Shown piece by piece: positions 52,406 through 61,475 of a DNA stretch of 64,000 nucleotides. The notes beneath the pieces were generated by a model. That model made no database searches. It was given only the letters and a program-made list of their open reading frames with translations, and was not told the origin of the DNA. The position numbers were made by a program, and so were the translations under genes. Numbering within the stretch: position 1 is the first letter of the stretch; each line of letters begins with the position of its first letter. The DNA comes from Fodinibius sp051746985 (lineage in GTDB: Bacteria; Bacteroidota; Rhodothermia; Balneolales; Balneolaceae), in the NCBI GenBank assembly GCA_051746985.1, contig JBNJFP010000015.1, positions 5,000 to 68,999 of the forward strand, written 5' to 3'.

Positions 52406-53455
52406 ATGTCTAAAGTAATTCGGAAAGGTATTTTCATTATCGGAATTACGATTCTTATCACCTCATGTAAAATGAGCGAACCCACAGACTCACCTGAAAA
52501 TTATTTATATCCCTATCTTGAAGATAATGATGTTGGCTTTCTGGATCATACCCTGGACAAAAAAATTGATCCCCAATTCAAGTTCGTCAGTAATGGCTCT
52601 TGGCCCTATCGGTTTTCTGAGGGATTGGCAGCCATCAACTTTTTAGGTACCGTCGGATACATTGACCGCAACGGCGATGTGGTTATCGACCCCCAATTCG
52701 ATTACGCTGAGAACTTCAATGACGGGCTTGCCCTGATCCGAAATAACGATCGCTATGGGTTCATCAATAAAAAAGGCGATTTTGTAATAAAGCCTCATTT
52801 TGCATCAGCCAAATCGTTTAAGGAGAGATTGGCACCCGTCAAAAAAAACAAGCGCAGTCAATGGGGATATATTAATGAGAAAGGTGATTTTGTAATTCCC
52901 CCTCGGTTTGAGGATGCAAAACCTTTTACCAATGGACTTGCCTTGGTGCAAACCCCCGAGCATAATGAATGGGGCTATATCAATCCCGATGGTGATTTTG
53001 TGATCGATGCAACCTATACATCCGCCAAATCCTTTTCCGAGGGATTGGCCCCTGTAGAGCTGGAATACAAACAGTGGGGATATATCAACGAGAATGGGGC
53101 CGTCATCATCAAATCTAAATTTTTGGAGGCAGAATCGTTTTCCGAAAATAAAGCTGCTGTTGCCATGCCCGAGGATGAAGAAAATCTGAATCAAAAAAAA
53201 TACGGCTATATTAACAGACGCGGCGAATTTATTATCGAACCTACCTATGACGAGGCTTTTGCCTTTTATCAGGGGAGGGCAAGAGTAAAAATAGACGGCA
53301 AGTATGGCTTTATCGACGAACAGGGAAAAATCATAGCCGACCCCATCTATGATAAGGCATGGAATTTCAAAGGAAACTTTGCCTTGGTAAAATTGGGACA
53401 AAAGTATGGCTATATTAACCGTGATGGGGTTTTTGCTTTGGAACCCATCAGCTGA
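52406..53455 (+). CDS. WG-repeat lipoprotein
   Basis: 349 aa. The signal peptide has a lipobox (LITSC, Cys about 21). The rest is a string of about eight WG/KWG-type repeats of the form YGFINKKGDFVIKPHFASAK, each of about 40 residues, for example QWGYINEKGDFVIPPRF, EWGYINPDGDFVIDATY and KYGYINRRGEFIIEPTY. Such repeats form beta-propeller-like or extended binding surfaces; function in bacteria is unknown. It is free-standing with 96 and 123 bases on either side. Confidence 0.9.
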   Translation: MSKVIRKGIFIIGITILITSCKMSEPTDSPENYLYPYLEDNDVGFLDHTLDKKIDPQFKFVSNGSWPYRFSEGLAAINFLGTVGYIDRNGDVVIDPQFDYAENFNDGLALIRNNDRYGFINKKGDFVIKPHFASAKSFKERLAPVKKNKRSQWGYINEKGDFVIPPRFEDAKPFTNGLALVQTPEHNEWGYINPDGDFVIDATYTSAKSFSEGLAPVELEYKQWGYINENGAVIIKSKFLEAESFSENKAAVAMPEDEENLNQKKYGYINRRGEFIIEPTYDEAFAFYQGRARVKIDGKYGFIDEQGKIIADPIYDKAWNFKGNFALVKLGQKYGYINRDGVFALEPIS

Positions 53456-53578
53456 AAAATAAGTTACTTGCCCTGTAGCAGCTTTAACACTTCACAACGT
53501 ATCCGCATTGCTCCTAAGCGTTAATTTCGGTAATCTTAGGGGTTTATTGGAAGGACGAAGCAAATCATTTATAAATCA

Positions 53579-54964
53579 ATGTACTCAAAACAATCCGTGG
53601 CATCCCAAGTAACAAATCCCAAAGACTGGTCTCCGCAATCCTGGAAAGAATATCCCATTAAGCAGCTGCCGACCTATCCTGATCAGGCCGAACTGGAAGA
53701 GGTCTATGATCAACTGCGAAATAATCCCCCATTGATAACTTCATGGGAGGTTAAAGCCCTGAAGAAAAAGCTGGCCGACGTAAGTGCGGGCAAAGGCTTT
53801 TTGCTACAGGGCGGTGATTGCGCCGAAAGTTTTGCGGATTGTAAATCACCCAAGATTGTAAATTTGCTTAAAGTTCTTTTGCAGATGAGCTTTATCCTGA
53901 TTCACGAGATGGAAACCTCGGTTGTTCGGGTGGGTCGTATTGCCGGTCAGTACGCAAAGCCGCGCTCACGGGATTACGAAATTGTTGACGGTGAAAAAAT
54001 TCACAATTATCGTGGAGATCTTATCAACAGCATCAATCCCACCAAAGAAGATCGCACCCCCGACCCCAAACGACTGCTCGAAGGGTATAACAAGGCCGCG
54101 CTGACGTTGAATTTCTTGCGAGCACTTTCAGATGAGGGCTTTGCCGACCTGCATCACCCCGAATACTGGGAGCTCGATTTCATGAAAGAAAATGAGTATT
54201 ACAAGGATTATGAGGCGATGGTCAACTCCATACAGAAGGCGGTTAATTTTATGGAGACTATTACGCCTAACGAGTTTAATACCCTTCAAAAAATCAATAT
54301 TTATACCTCTCATGAGGGGTTGAATCTGCACTATGATTCCGCCCAAACCCAGCGCGTTCCCCGTCGTGAAGGCTGGTATAATTTGAGTGCGCATATGGTG
54401 TGGCTGGGGAACCGAACTCGTGATTTGGATGGTGCCCACGTGGAATATCTGCGTGGCATTCGTAATCCTATTGGTATTAAGATTGGTCCCAATTATGATC
54501 TGGATCACACCCTGAAATTAATTGAGCGACTGAACCCCATCCATGAGCAGGGAAAAATTGTACTTATTACCCGCTTTGGACAAGATGAAGTTGAAGGCGG
54601 GCTGCCCAATCTCATTAAAAATATAAAACACGAAGGCATGCCCGTGGTCTGGAGCTGCGATCCCATGCACGGCAACACCTTCAAAACGGACGAGGATGTC
54701 AAAACCCGTAATTTCGATGCGATTATTTCGGAAATCAGAAAAACCTTTGCTATCCACCGTGAGCTTGGCAGCTACTTGGGTGGCGTTCATCTTGAACTTA
54801 CCGGCGACAATGTAACCGAATGTGTGGGTGGTGCCAATGGGCTGCACGAGGGACAGCTTCACAAAAATTATGAAACCTATTGCGATCCACGGCTCAATTA
54901 TCAACAGAGTTTAGAGCTGGCTTTCCTCATCGCCAAAGAATGGAATCAAAGTTATGGCAGGTAG
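53579..54964 (+). CDS. 3-deoxy-7-phosphoheptulonate synthase, class II
   Basis: 461 aa of the plant/Streptomyces/Mycobacterium class II DAHP synthase type. GFLLQGGDCAESFADCKSPK, the RVGRIAGQYAKPRS block, NPIGIKIGPNYDLD, MPVVWSCDPMHGNTFKTDED and GGVHLELTGDNVTECVGGAN are the substrate- and metal-binding signatures. It condenses phosphoenolpyruvate and erythrose 4-phosphate, opening the shikimate pathway. A terminator lies about 170 bases after the stop. No other aromatic synthesis gene is adjacent. Confidence 0.95.
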   Translation: MYSKQSVASQVTNPKDWSPQSWKEYPIKQLPTYPDQAELEEVYDQLRNNPPLITSWEVKALKKKLADVSAGKGFLLQGGDCAESFADCKSPKIVNLLKVLLQMSFILIHEMETSVVRVGRIAGQYAKPRSRDYEIVDGEKIHNYRGDLINSINPTKEDRTPDPKRLLEGYNKAALTLNFLRALSDEGFADLHHPEYWELDFMKENEYYKDYEAMVNSIQKAVNFMETITPNEFNTLQKINIYTSHEGLNLHYDSAQTQRVPRREGWYNLSAHMVWLGNRTRDLDGAHVEYLRGIRNPIGIKIGPNYDLDHTLKLIERLNPIHEQGKIVLITRFGQDEVEGGLPNLIKNIKHEGMPVVWSCDPMHGNTFKTDEDVKTRNFDAIISEIRKTFAIHRELGSYLGGVHLELTGDNVTECVGGANGLHEGQLHKNYETYCDPRLNYQQSLELAFLIAKEWNQSYGR

Positions 54965-55133
54965 CAAATAATAGGGGGCAGTTTTCCAACCTCCAATATC
55001 TTAGTCAAAGATTATTATAACAGATCTGAGGTTCACAGCTTCCAGTTTGCTGCTTTCCTGATTACTATTTTACTGTTCATAACTGTGCACTGATCAATGT
55101 AAGCTGTACACTGCCTTATCCTGCCACAAATAC

Positions 55134-55176
55134 AGCGGTGCTGACGCTTTGGCGATAGCATCGCTGACATTTTTTT
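55134..55176 (+). terminator. Terminator in the 3' region of the DAHP synthase gene
   Basis: AGCGGTGCT and AGCATCGCT form a 9-bp stem with an inner CGC/GCG stem in the loop, followed by GACA and seven T. It lies 170 bases past the stop. In the rest of the 369-base gap up to hsp20 (54965-55333) I see no gene; the last 150 bases must hold the hsp20 promoter. Confidence 0.65.
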
Positions 55177-55333
55177 CACCGCTCATTTCCCATTCTGAAA
55201 AAAACGCATAGGTACTGTGGCTCAATGTCAGGTCTGCTTGTTATAGGTCGGGTTGGCACAGCCATTGCATCTTTAAAAGTGAGTTTGATTCAACCATTAT
55301 TTCAAATATAAATTCACTTAAGAGGTGTCTATT

Positions 55334-55762
55334 ATGACGTTAATGAGATATACACGACCCAACAGGAATGTAACATCTAAGAATTTTTCCGACATCATGG
55401 ATGAATTCTTCAACGATGTAGTAAACGATCGGCACGATAATTTTGTGCCCAGCATTGATATATCCGAAACAGAAGATCAGTTTATGATTACTGCTGAACT
55501 TCCAGGTATGAGCAAAGAGGATATCGACATCAGCCTGGAAAATGGCCGCCTTGCTATTAGCGGCGAACGCAGTTTCGAGAATGAAGAAAAGGGCAAAAAA
55601 TTTCATCGCGTTGAAACAAAGTATGGCTCTTTTGAACGCTCTTTCCAACTGCCCGACAATGTTGATGCAGAAAGTATTTCAGCCACCTATGACAATGGCC
55701 TGCTTAACATCAGTATTGACAAAAGCGAAGACAAAGTGTCCAAAAAAATAGAAATTAGCTAA
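55334..55762 (+). CDS. Small heat shock protein, Hsp20/alpha-crystallin family
   Basis: 142 aa from the ATG at 55334, which has AAGAGG eight bases upstream; a GTG three codons earlier overlaps that site. After a short N-terminal arm (about 1-35) comes the alpha-crystallin domain (about 38-135), with FMITAELPGMSKEDIDISLE, GSFERSFQLPDNVDAESISA and the conserved YDNGLLNISI. It ends without a clear IxI motif but with VSKKIEIS. It holds unfolded proteins for refolding. No CIRCE element was found upstream, so control is not read from sequence. htrA follows 160 bases later. Confidence 0.95.
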   Translation: MTLMRYTRPNRNVTSKNFSDIMDEFFNDVVNDRHDNFVPSIDISETEDQFMITAELPGMSKEDIDISLENGRLAISGERSFENEEKGKKFHRVETKYGSFERSFQLPDNVDAESISATYDNGLLNISIDKSEDKVSKKIEIS

Positions 55763-55858
55763 CCCAGCTAATAATTGATTCCCAACACTGCGGGGGCTGC
55801 GTTGATCTGTGGCTCCCGCTTACTATTTTTCTGCAGTTGAGAACACAATAATTTTACA

Positions 55859-55886
55859 TTCTGACCTGTTTATTGAACGGTCAGAA
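55859..55886. promoter_or_regulatory. Inverted repeat upstream of htrA, candidate operator
   Basis: TTCTGACC and GGTCAGAA are perfect 8-bp arms separated by 12 bases, ending 35 bases before the htrA ATG. The TGACC/GGTCA half-sites and spacing look like a dimeric repressor site; no regulator gene is adjacent. Confidence 0.45.
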
Positions 55887-55921
55887 ATTAAAATTAATAT
55901 TGATTCCAAACGGAGTGTATT

Positions 55922-57424
55922 ATGGAAAAGATTCGTTCATCTAACGTATTATGGGCTTTTGTGACTGTGTTGATCGTTGGTTTTTATACCGTTGATTTAC
56001 CTACTGACAATGCCTCGGTACTTTCTCTCACGGAAGGCGCCACCAATGAAAAAACAGAGCAATCAGAAGAACCTCCTTCAAAAACTATTACAGAGCTCAA
56101 CGACGCGATCGTATCTATTGCTGATGAATCCAAAAAGGCCGTTGTTACTGTTAATGTGACACAAAAGGTAGAGGCACGACCCAACCCCTTTAGCCAATTT
56201 TTTGGTGATCCGCGTCAGCAAGAGCCGGAAGAATTTGAGCGTCAAGGCCACGGATCGGGCGTAATCGTTTCGGATGATGGATACGTGCTTACCAATAATC
56301 ACGTGGTAGAAAATGCCAATAAAATTGAGGTGACCCTTTTCAATGACAAACAATATGATGCAGAAATAGTTGGTAATGATCCGCTTACCGATATTGCCGT
56401 CTTGAAAATTGACGAATCTGATCTCAATGTTATTAAACTCGGAAACAGTGAAAAACTTCGCGTCGGCGAAATGGTGCTTGCTATCGGCAGTCCGTTAGAA
56501 GCCAACCTCGCACACTCGGTTTCGATGGGCATTATATCTGCGAAAGAACGCAACATCGGTATTTTGGAACAGCGAAATGCTGGCTACGAAAACTTTATTC
56601 AAACCGATGCCGCCATTAATCCCGGAAACTCGGGCGGAGCTCTTGTCAACATGGATGGGGAACTCGTAGGCGTTAACTCTGCCATTGCATCACGTTCGGG
56701 CGGCAGCGATGGCGTTGGCTTTGCCGTGCCGGTTGATATAGCCAAACGCGTTATGGAATCAATTATAGAACATGGTCGCGTGGTACGTGGATTTTTAGGT
56801 ATCTCTAATGGCGGACAAGTTGACGGTACCATGGCCCGGGCGCTGGAGCTTGATAAAGCATACGGTGTCATTATTGGTAGTGTTGAGGATGATGGCCCCG
56901 CTGATAAAGCGGGACTTAGAGAAGACGACATTATTCAAAGTGTTGATGGCGAACCGATTAAAAGCTGGAGCGGCTTTAGAACAAAAGTAGCCACCTCTTC
57001 GCCAGGTGAAGAAGTAGAGCTTGGCATTAATCGAGATGGATCAGAAAAAACCGTTACCGTTACCCTCGGTGAATTGCCTACTGACGAGATGTCTGACAAC
57101 CGGCAGGAGCAAGAAAGCACCGAAGACATAGAGGAAAGGCTCGGTTTCTCTGTTCAGGATCTTAATCCACAAATTGCAACGGAACTGGAGCTTGAAGAAG
57201 GTCAAAATGGAGCGGTTGTTGCCAAAATTTCAAGACAGAGCGAAGCTTATGAGCAAGGTTTGCGCCGCGGATTTGTAATTACTGAAGTTGACCGAGAGCC
57301 CGTCGAAAATGTCCGAGATTTTAACAATGCTATGCGCAAGCTTGTTGAGGAGGGCAAAGATGTAGTGCTACTTCGTGTTGTCGTGCCCGGTGGATCAAGT
57401 CAGCTCATTGCCTTTGACCTGTAA
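55922..57424 (+). CDS. DegP/HtrA-family periplasmic serine protease
   Basis: 500 aa. Residues 7-23 form a signal anchor or peptide. The protease domain has the triad His in VLTNNHVVENA, Asp in LTDIAVLKID and Ser in NPGNSGGALVN. Two PDZ domains follow (about 280-370 and 400-500), with GLREDDIIQSVDGEPI marking the first. It should act on misfolded envelope proteins. It is preceded by an inverted repeat and followed by a strong terminator, and sits between hsp20 and a DnaJ-type gene in a stress-protein cluster. Confidence 0.95.
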   Translation: MEKIRSSNVLWAFVTVLIVGFYTVDLPTDNASVLSLTEGATNEKTEQSEEPPSKTITELNDAIVSIADESKKAVVTVNVTQKVEARPNPFSQFFGDPRQQEPEEFERQGHGSGVIVSDDGYVLTNNHVVENANKIEVTLFNDKQYDAEIVGNDPLTDIAVLKIDESDLNVIKLGNSEKLRVGEMVLAIGSPLEANLAHSVSMGIISAKERNIGILEQRNAGYENFIQTDAAINPGNSGGALVNMDGELVGVNSAIASRSGGSDGVGFAVPVDIAKRVMESIIEHGRVVRGFLGISNGGQVDGTMARALELDKAYGVIIGSVEDDGPADKAGLREDDIIQSVDGEPIKSWSGFRTKVATSSPGEEVELGINRDGSEKTVTVTLGELPTDEMSDNRQEQESTEDIEERLGFSVQDLNPQIATELELEEGQNGAVVAKISRQSEAYEQGLRRGFVITEVDREPVENVRDFNNAMRKLVEEGKDVVLLRVVVPGGSSQLIAFDL

Positions 57425-57448
57425 AAAAATAATGCACAATCCCTACGA

Positions 57449-57480
57449 AAAGCCCTTCGGATACTCCGGAGGGCTTTTTT
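57449..57480 (+). terminator. Terminator after htrA
   Basis: AAGCCCTTCGGA and TCCGGAGGGCTT form a 12-bp stem (one G-T wobble) followed by a T-run. Confidence 0.93.
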
Positions 57481-57606
57481 ATTTATGACAAGCTGACGAT
57501 ATATCTTCACAATTTTGACAAATCGTTAGCTTTTGGATTGTGGCACCTTATTTGCTCTATTACATATGGAATTCAAAAAAAAGATCTATAATGGCACAAT
57601 CTCATT

Positions 57607-58629
57607 ATGGAATACAAAAATTATTACGACATATTAGGTGTTGCCAAAAATGCCTCACAGGATGAGATAAAGAAGGCATATCGCAAAAAAGCGGCTAAAT
57701 ACCATCCCGATAAGAATCCCGATGATCCTTCGGCTGAGGAAAAGTTCAAGGAGGTGGGTGAAGCCTATGAAGTGCTCAAAGATCCTGAAAAGCGCGAGCT
57801 ATATAACAAAGTGGGCAAGGATTGGAAAAAATACCAGCGTGCTGGCGGTAGTGCCGATGGATTTAACTGGGCTGATTATGCCCGACAGAGCCAAGGTCGC
57901 GGCAGATATGGTGGACAGAGTCATCAAACCGAGTTTGACTTAAATGATCTTTTCGGCGGCGGTGCCCGTGGGCGTGGCCAAAGCGGTGGCATGGGCGGTG
58001 GATTCTCCAGCTTCTTTGAAACTATTTTCGGAGGCGGAGGAAGAAACCCTTTCCAGCAGGCCCAGCAGCAACAAAGTCAGGGACGCCGTTACCAGAGCCA
58101 TGCCCGACAGCAGCGAAGTAACGGTAAACAAAATACCAAAGCCCGCATCAGCATATCGCTGAAAGAAGCTTTCGAGGGCACCTCTCGTACACTTCGTGTG
58201 GGTGGCGAAAAGATGAAAGTAAAAATTCCTGCCGGTATTGAAGATGGCAAGCGCTTGAAATTAAAAGGAAAAGGGAAAAGCAAGGCTCCCGGCGGAGCTC
58301 GCGGAGACCTTTATCTTACTGTAAATATTGATATACCTAAGGGATATGAGCGCAAAGGCAACAACATTTATTACGATCACCCCATCGATCTATACACGGC
58401 TGTGTTAGGCGGCGAAACAGTTGTAAATACATTGACAGGTAAAGCAAAACTCAATATCCCAGCCGGCACTTCAGGCGGAAAACTGTTCCGTTTGGGCGGT
58501 ATGGGCATGCCCGAATTCCGAAATCCCTCTAAAAAGGGAGACCTGTTTGTACGGATACAAATCGAAGTGCCGAAAAAGCTCTCAAAAGAAGAAAAAGAGC
58601 TGTTTCAAAAGCTGGTAAAGCAACAATAG
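57607..58629 (+). CDS. CbpA-type DnaJ co-chaperone
   Basis: 340 aa. The J-domain (about 1-68) has YYDILGVAKNASQDEIKKAY and the HPD motif in KYHPDKNPDD. A Gly-rich, Gln-rich linker follows (about 75-175, with repeated SQGRG-like stretches), then the C-terminal substrate domains (about 180-335). The central zinc finger of true DnaJ is absent, so this is the CbpA class. It would deliver substrates to DnaK. Its stop is 3 bases from the stop of the converging outer-membrane gene. No terminator is visible between them. Confidence 0.93.
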   Translation: MEYKNYYDILGVAKNASQDEIKKAYRKKAAKYHPDKNPDDPSAEEKFKEVGEAYEVLKDPEKRELYNKVGKDWKKYQRAGGSADGFNWADYARQSQGRGRYGGQSHQTEFDLNDLFGGGARGRGQSGGMGGGFSSFFETIFGGGGRNPFQQAQQQQSQGRRYQSHARQQRSNGKQNTKARISISLKEAFEGTSRTLRVGGEKMKVKIPAGIEDGKRLKLKGKGKSKAPGGARGDLYLTVNIDIPKGYERKGNNIYYDHPIDLYTAVLGGETVVNTLTGKAKLNIPAGTSGGKLFRLGGMGMPEFRNPSKKGDLFVRIQIEVPKKLSKEEKELFQKLVKQQ

Positions 58630-58632
58630 CCT

Positions 58633-60037
58633 TTAATACAAATTCCGATTAAAGTAATAGCGTACTCCCACACGGGCATTCCAGCTCAGTAAACGACGAT
58701 CTAATTGATTCTCAGTTCGGGTGTCTCCTGCATGTAATAACTGCGAGTTGACGTTAACATTTAACGCAAGGCTGTTTTCTAAGAAATAGTTAAGACTGGA
58801 ATTCAACAAAACCCGGTTATCCCATTCCGAGATTTCCAGCGGTTCGCCACCTCCAACGGTCGTTTCTTCTAACTTGGTTCTACCAAACACATTACGTAAT
58901 GCCGATTGAAACAAAAAACGGTCTGTCACATTCCAGAGCCAGTTCACTTCAATGCCAGTAGAAAAATCTCTCTGTGTTGCTACGGCACCGTCTCGATCTC
59001 CCAATGGATAACTTAGCGTCAAATCACCAACTACGCCCCACTGCTGATTAAGGGATGAGTTATGATACCAACGACCTCTCGCAAATCCGGCAACCTTTAT
59101 CAACTAAAACGTCGCGGCTAACAGGATCTAATTGAGTAGTCGGTTCCTCGGTGCGTTCCAAATTATTATAATAATTGAACTGAACACCTCCCAGCAGCTC
59201 CCATCCTTCTAATCGAGTTCCAATAGCTTCATCCAGTACATCAGTTAGATAAAGCATATCAAATGCATTCAGCGATCTTAAATCTACGTTTGTGTTCCGA
59301 TCTAAGTCGCCCCAAAAGTGTTTGGATGGACGGTCGTACCTCCGCTGATACCCTTGATAACGGGTCATTTGATCCGTAGTAGCCAACACATCTTCTTCGC
59401 CAAAACTTAACCCTTTATTTACAGCACCCGCTCTTTCCCTTAATCGCATCGCCCTGATAACCGGACTCACGTTACGAATCCTTCCAAAACCTATTCCCAG
59501 CTTGGGTGTCGTACGAAAAATCCGATCATATGTAAGTTGTTTATCGGTTAGTGTCTGATTGTCTTCAGTCTCGTTTTTTGTGCTGCTGTAATCAAATTGA
59601 AGCGCCCCTTCCGCAAATAGAAAAACCTGCTCGCTCATATACTCGCGAACATTTGCAGTGATATCGGCCTCCGTTCCAAGACTATTTGAGGTCCTTTTGC
59701 GATCATAACTGGACTTTGAAAGCTGATCATCATAAGAGATATCCAGCGCGGTATTCAGTTGTATGATACGTGCTTCTGATTCCCGAAATAGATCAAAGTG
59801 TGGGTTAAAGGCAGTGTTAATCCGATTATTAAACGAGGTATTTCCAGAAGATTTTGAGTCCCGACCCGAATTTGCAGCACTTACATCAAAATAAAAGTTA
59901 GAATAGCCCCAGTCGGGTAAGCGATAATCAAGTAAAGGATCAATATCATCGGGATCTGAAAAGCCAACCGACTGCTGGGCAAATACGCTTCCAAACGGGA
60001 ACAACAATAGAATAATACCGACAATAATTTTTTTCAT
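58633..60037 (-). pseudogene. Outer-membrane beta-barrel protein gene with a frameshift
   Basis: Two overlapping frames read as one gene: the first (60037 to about 59096) starts with a signal peptide ending in VFAQ and runs 314 residues to DVLVDK; the second continues from VAGFARGRW for 153 residues and ends in RVGVRYYFNRNLY, an aromatic C-terminus typical of outer-membrane barrels. Removing one G from the pair at 59094-59095 restores a continuous 467-aa product. The barrel strands show alternating patterns (ALDISYDDQLSKSS; QFDYSSTKNE; GVQFNYYNNLERT). The family is not recognised; it looks like a Bacteroidota porin-like or surface barrel of unknown role. A sequencing error, a true mutation or programmed frameshifting cannot be told apart here. 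Confidence 0.75.
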
Positions 60038-60160
60038 ATCGTAAATATTTAGTTGATGTATATACTACAAATAGCAGAACAGTTAATAAGTATCGATCAC
60101 ATATTCATGTTACTGGAATCTTTATAAACCCATAGAAAGGAGAAGGTTATCCCTATTTAC

Positions 60161-60541
60161 TCACTCGACGATAGGCTTTTTCTCGAAATTTCGAAAGTTG
60201 ACATAGAGTGAAATGACTAATGCCCCAAAAAACAATATTGCCGTAGCCATATCTACCAGCGCTGCGCTCAATTCAATTCCGGTCAGCAGTTCGATTAAAA
60301 ATTTGATGTATGAGTTCGGTATATCGATATGACCGAGTTCGCGCCGCACTTGCCAGTGCCAATCGGTGCACAAACAGTAACCAAATCCGTACCAGATCCC
60401 CAGAAAAAACCAGGAAAAGGCGGTAAGCAATAAGGTGGCTAAATTCCAGCGACGGGTCGCCTCCCAGATCCATCCGAATAAATTGAACAGAATGAGTACT
60501 GTATGGAAAATGATGAATAAAATATCGAGCAACTGATACAT
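60161..60541 (-). CDS. DUF2784-family membrane protein
   Basis: 126 aa with about four membrane segments. FNLFGWIWEATRRWNLATLL and FFLGIWYGFGYCLCTDWHWQ are the DUF2784 signature, including the CxCTDWHWQVR segment, which may bind metal or haem. Function is unknown. A minus-strand terminator (60593-60614) lies just upstream, so its promoter must fall between that hairpin and the start at 60541. Confidence 0.88.
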   Translation of the reverse strand: MYQLLDILFIIFHTVLILFNLFGWIWEATRRWNLATLLLTAFSWFFLGIWYGFGYCLCTDWHWQVRRELGHIDIPNSYIKFLIELLTGIELSAALVDMATAILFFGALVISLYVNFRNFEKKPIVE

Positions 60542-60592
60542 TGGGCTGCCGATTGTTAAATCTGTAAAAAGTGTTTAGCATTTTACAAAAAA

Positions 60593-60614
60593 GTAGGCAT
60601 ATTCTTTTGCCTAC
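60593..60614 (-). terminator. Minus-strand terminator in a divergent region
   Basis: On the minus strand GTAGGCA-AAAGAATA-TGCCTAC has a 7-bp stem followed by six T. It would stop transcripts entering from the right, antisense to the nuclease gene. Confidence 0.55.
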
Positions 60615-60640
60615 AAAATATTTAATCAATCTTTATTGCC

Positions 60641-61420
60641 ATGCCTTGGATCCTTCTTGTTGCATTCTTTTTACTGATTCCCACCGAAACCCTTGATAAA
60701 GATAAAGTTTGGGGACAAAATGGTCACCGCATTGTGGGTGATATTGCTGCGGATTACCTGAGTCCCGAAGCACGGGAGGAAGTGGACCGTGTACTCGGCC
60801 ATGAATCCATCGCCATTGCCAGCACATGGATGGATGAGGTGCGATCTGATCCCGATTATGATTATATGGAAAAATGGCACTGGGTGACGATTCCCGATGG
60901 GATGACGTACGAGAAGACGGAGAAAAATCCCGATGGCGATTTAATAAACGCCCTGCGCACTGCCATTGAAGAGCTGAAAAGCGGAAGCCTTTCGGCCAAG
61001 GAAGAAGCCGAAAAACTTAAAATCGTTATTCATTTGGTTGGGGATATCCACCAACCGCTACACGTGGGAACGGGTGAAGACCAAGGCGGCAACCAAGTGG
61101 AAGTAGAGTGGTTTTATGAGGAGTCGAATCTGCACCGCGTGTGGGACAGCGAGATGATCGACGACCGGCAACTAAGCTATACCGAATTTTCGACTGCCAT
61201 AAACCATCCATCCGATAAACAACGGGATAACTGGCAAGATAGTAACGTAATTGACTGGGCTGATGAGGCGATGGAGCTGCGCGATCAGGTATATGATTTG
61301 CCGGATAACCGTCAGCTTAGTTATGAATATCAGTATAAAAATAAAGACCTGTTAGATCGACAACTGCTGAAAGGCGGCGTGCGACTGGCAGGGGTACTTA
61401 ATGAGATTTACGGTGAATAA
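60641..61420 (+). CDS. S1/P1-family nuclease, exported
   Basis: 259 aa. The signal peptide (about 1-23) is cut just before WGQNGHRIVGDIA, where the new N-terminal Trp is a zinc ligand in this family. Further zinc residues are seen in WMDEVRSDPDYDYMEKWHW, LKIVIHLVGDIHQPLHVG (D-x2-QPLH) and GNQVEVEWFYEESNLHRVWD. Such enzymes cleave single-stranded nucleic acids and can remove 3'-phosphates. The export signal suggests nucleic-acid scavenging outside the cytoplasm. Its 3' end converges on the macrodomain gene. Confidence 0.92.
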   Translation: MPWILLVAFFLLIPTETLDKDKVWGQNGHRIVGDIAADYLSPEAREEVDRVLGHESIAIASTWMDEVRSDPDYDYMEKWHWVTIPDGMTYEKTEKNPDGDLINALRTAIEELKSGSLSAKEEAEKLKIVIHLVGDIHQPLHVGTGEDQGGNQVEVEWFYEESNLHRVWDSEMIDDRQLSYTEFSTAINHPSDKQRDNWQDSNVIDWADEAMELRDQVYDLPDNRQLSYEYQYKNKDLLDRQLLKGGVRLAGVLNEIYGE

Positions 61421-61432
61421 GACCGTTAGAAC

Positions 61433-61469
61433 ACGGCGCGCCGTATCCTTACAATTTCTGAATTCAGAA
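61433..61469. other. Two perfect palindromes between converging genes
   Basis: ACGGCGCGCCGT (61433-61444) and TTCTGAATTCAGAA (61456-61469) are perfect 12- and 14-bp palindromes 11 bases apart. Neither has a U-tract. They may be protein sites or weak cruciform elements. Confidence 0.4.
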
Positions 61470-61475
61470 TATCAA

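Noticed and set aside
54128..54904. Two minus-strand frames inside the DAHP synthase gene
   Set aside because: Both lie within a certain gene on the plus strand and have no family features.
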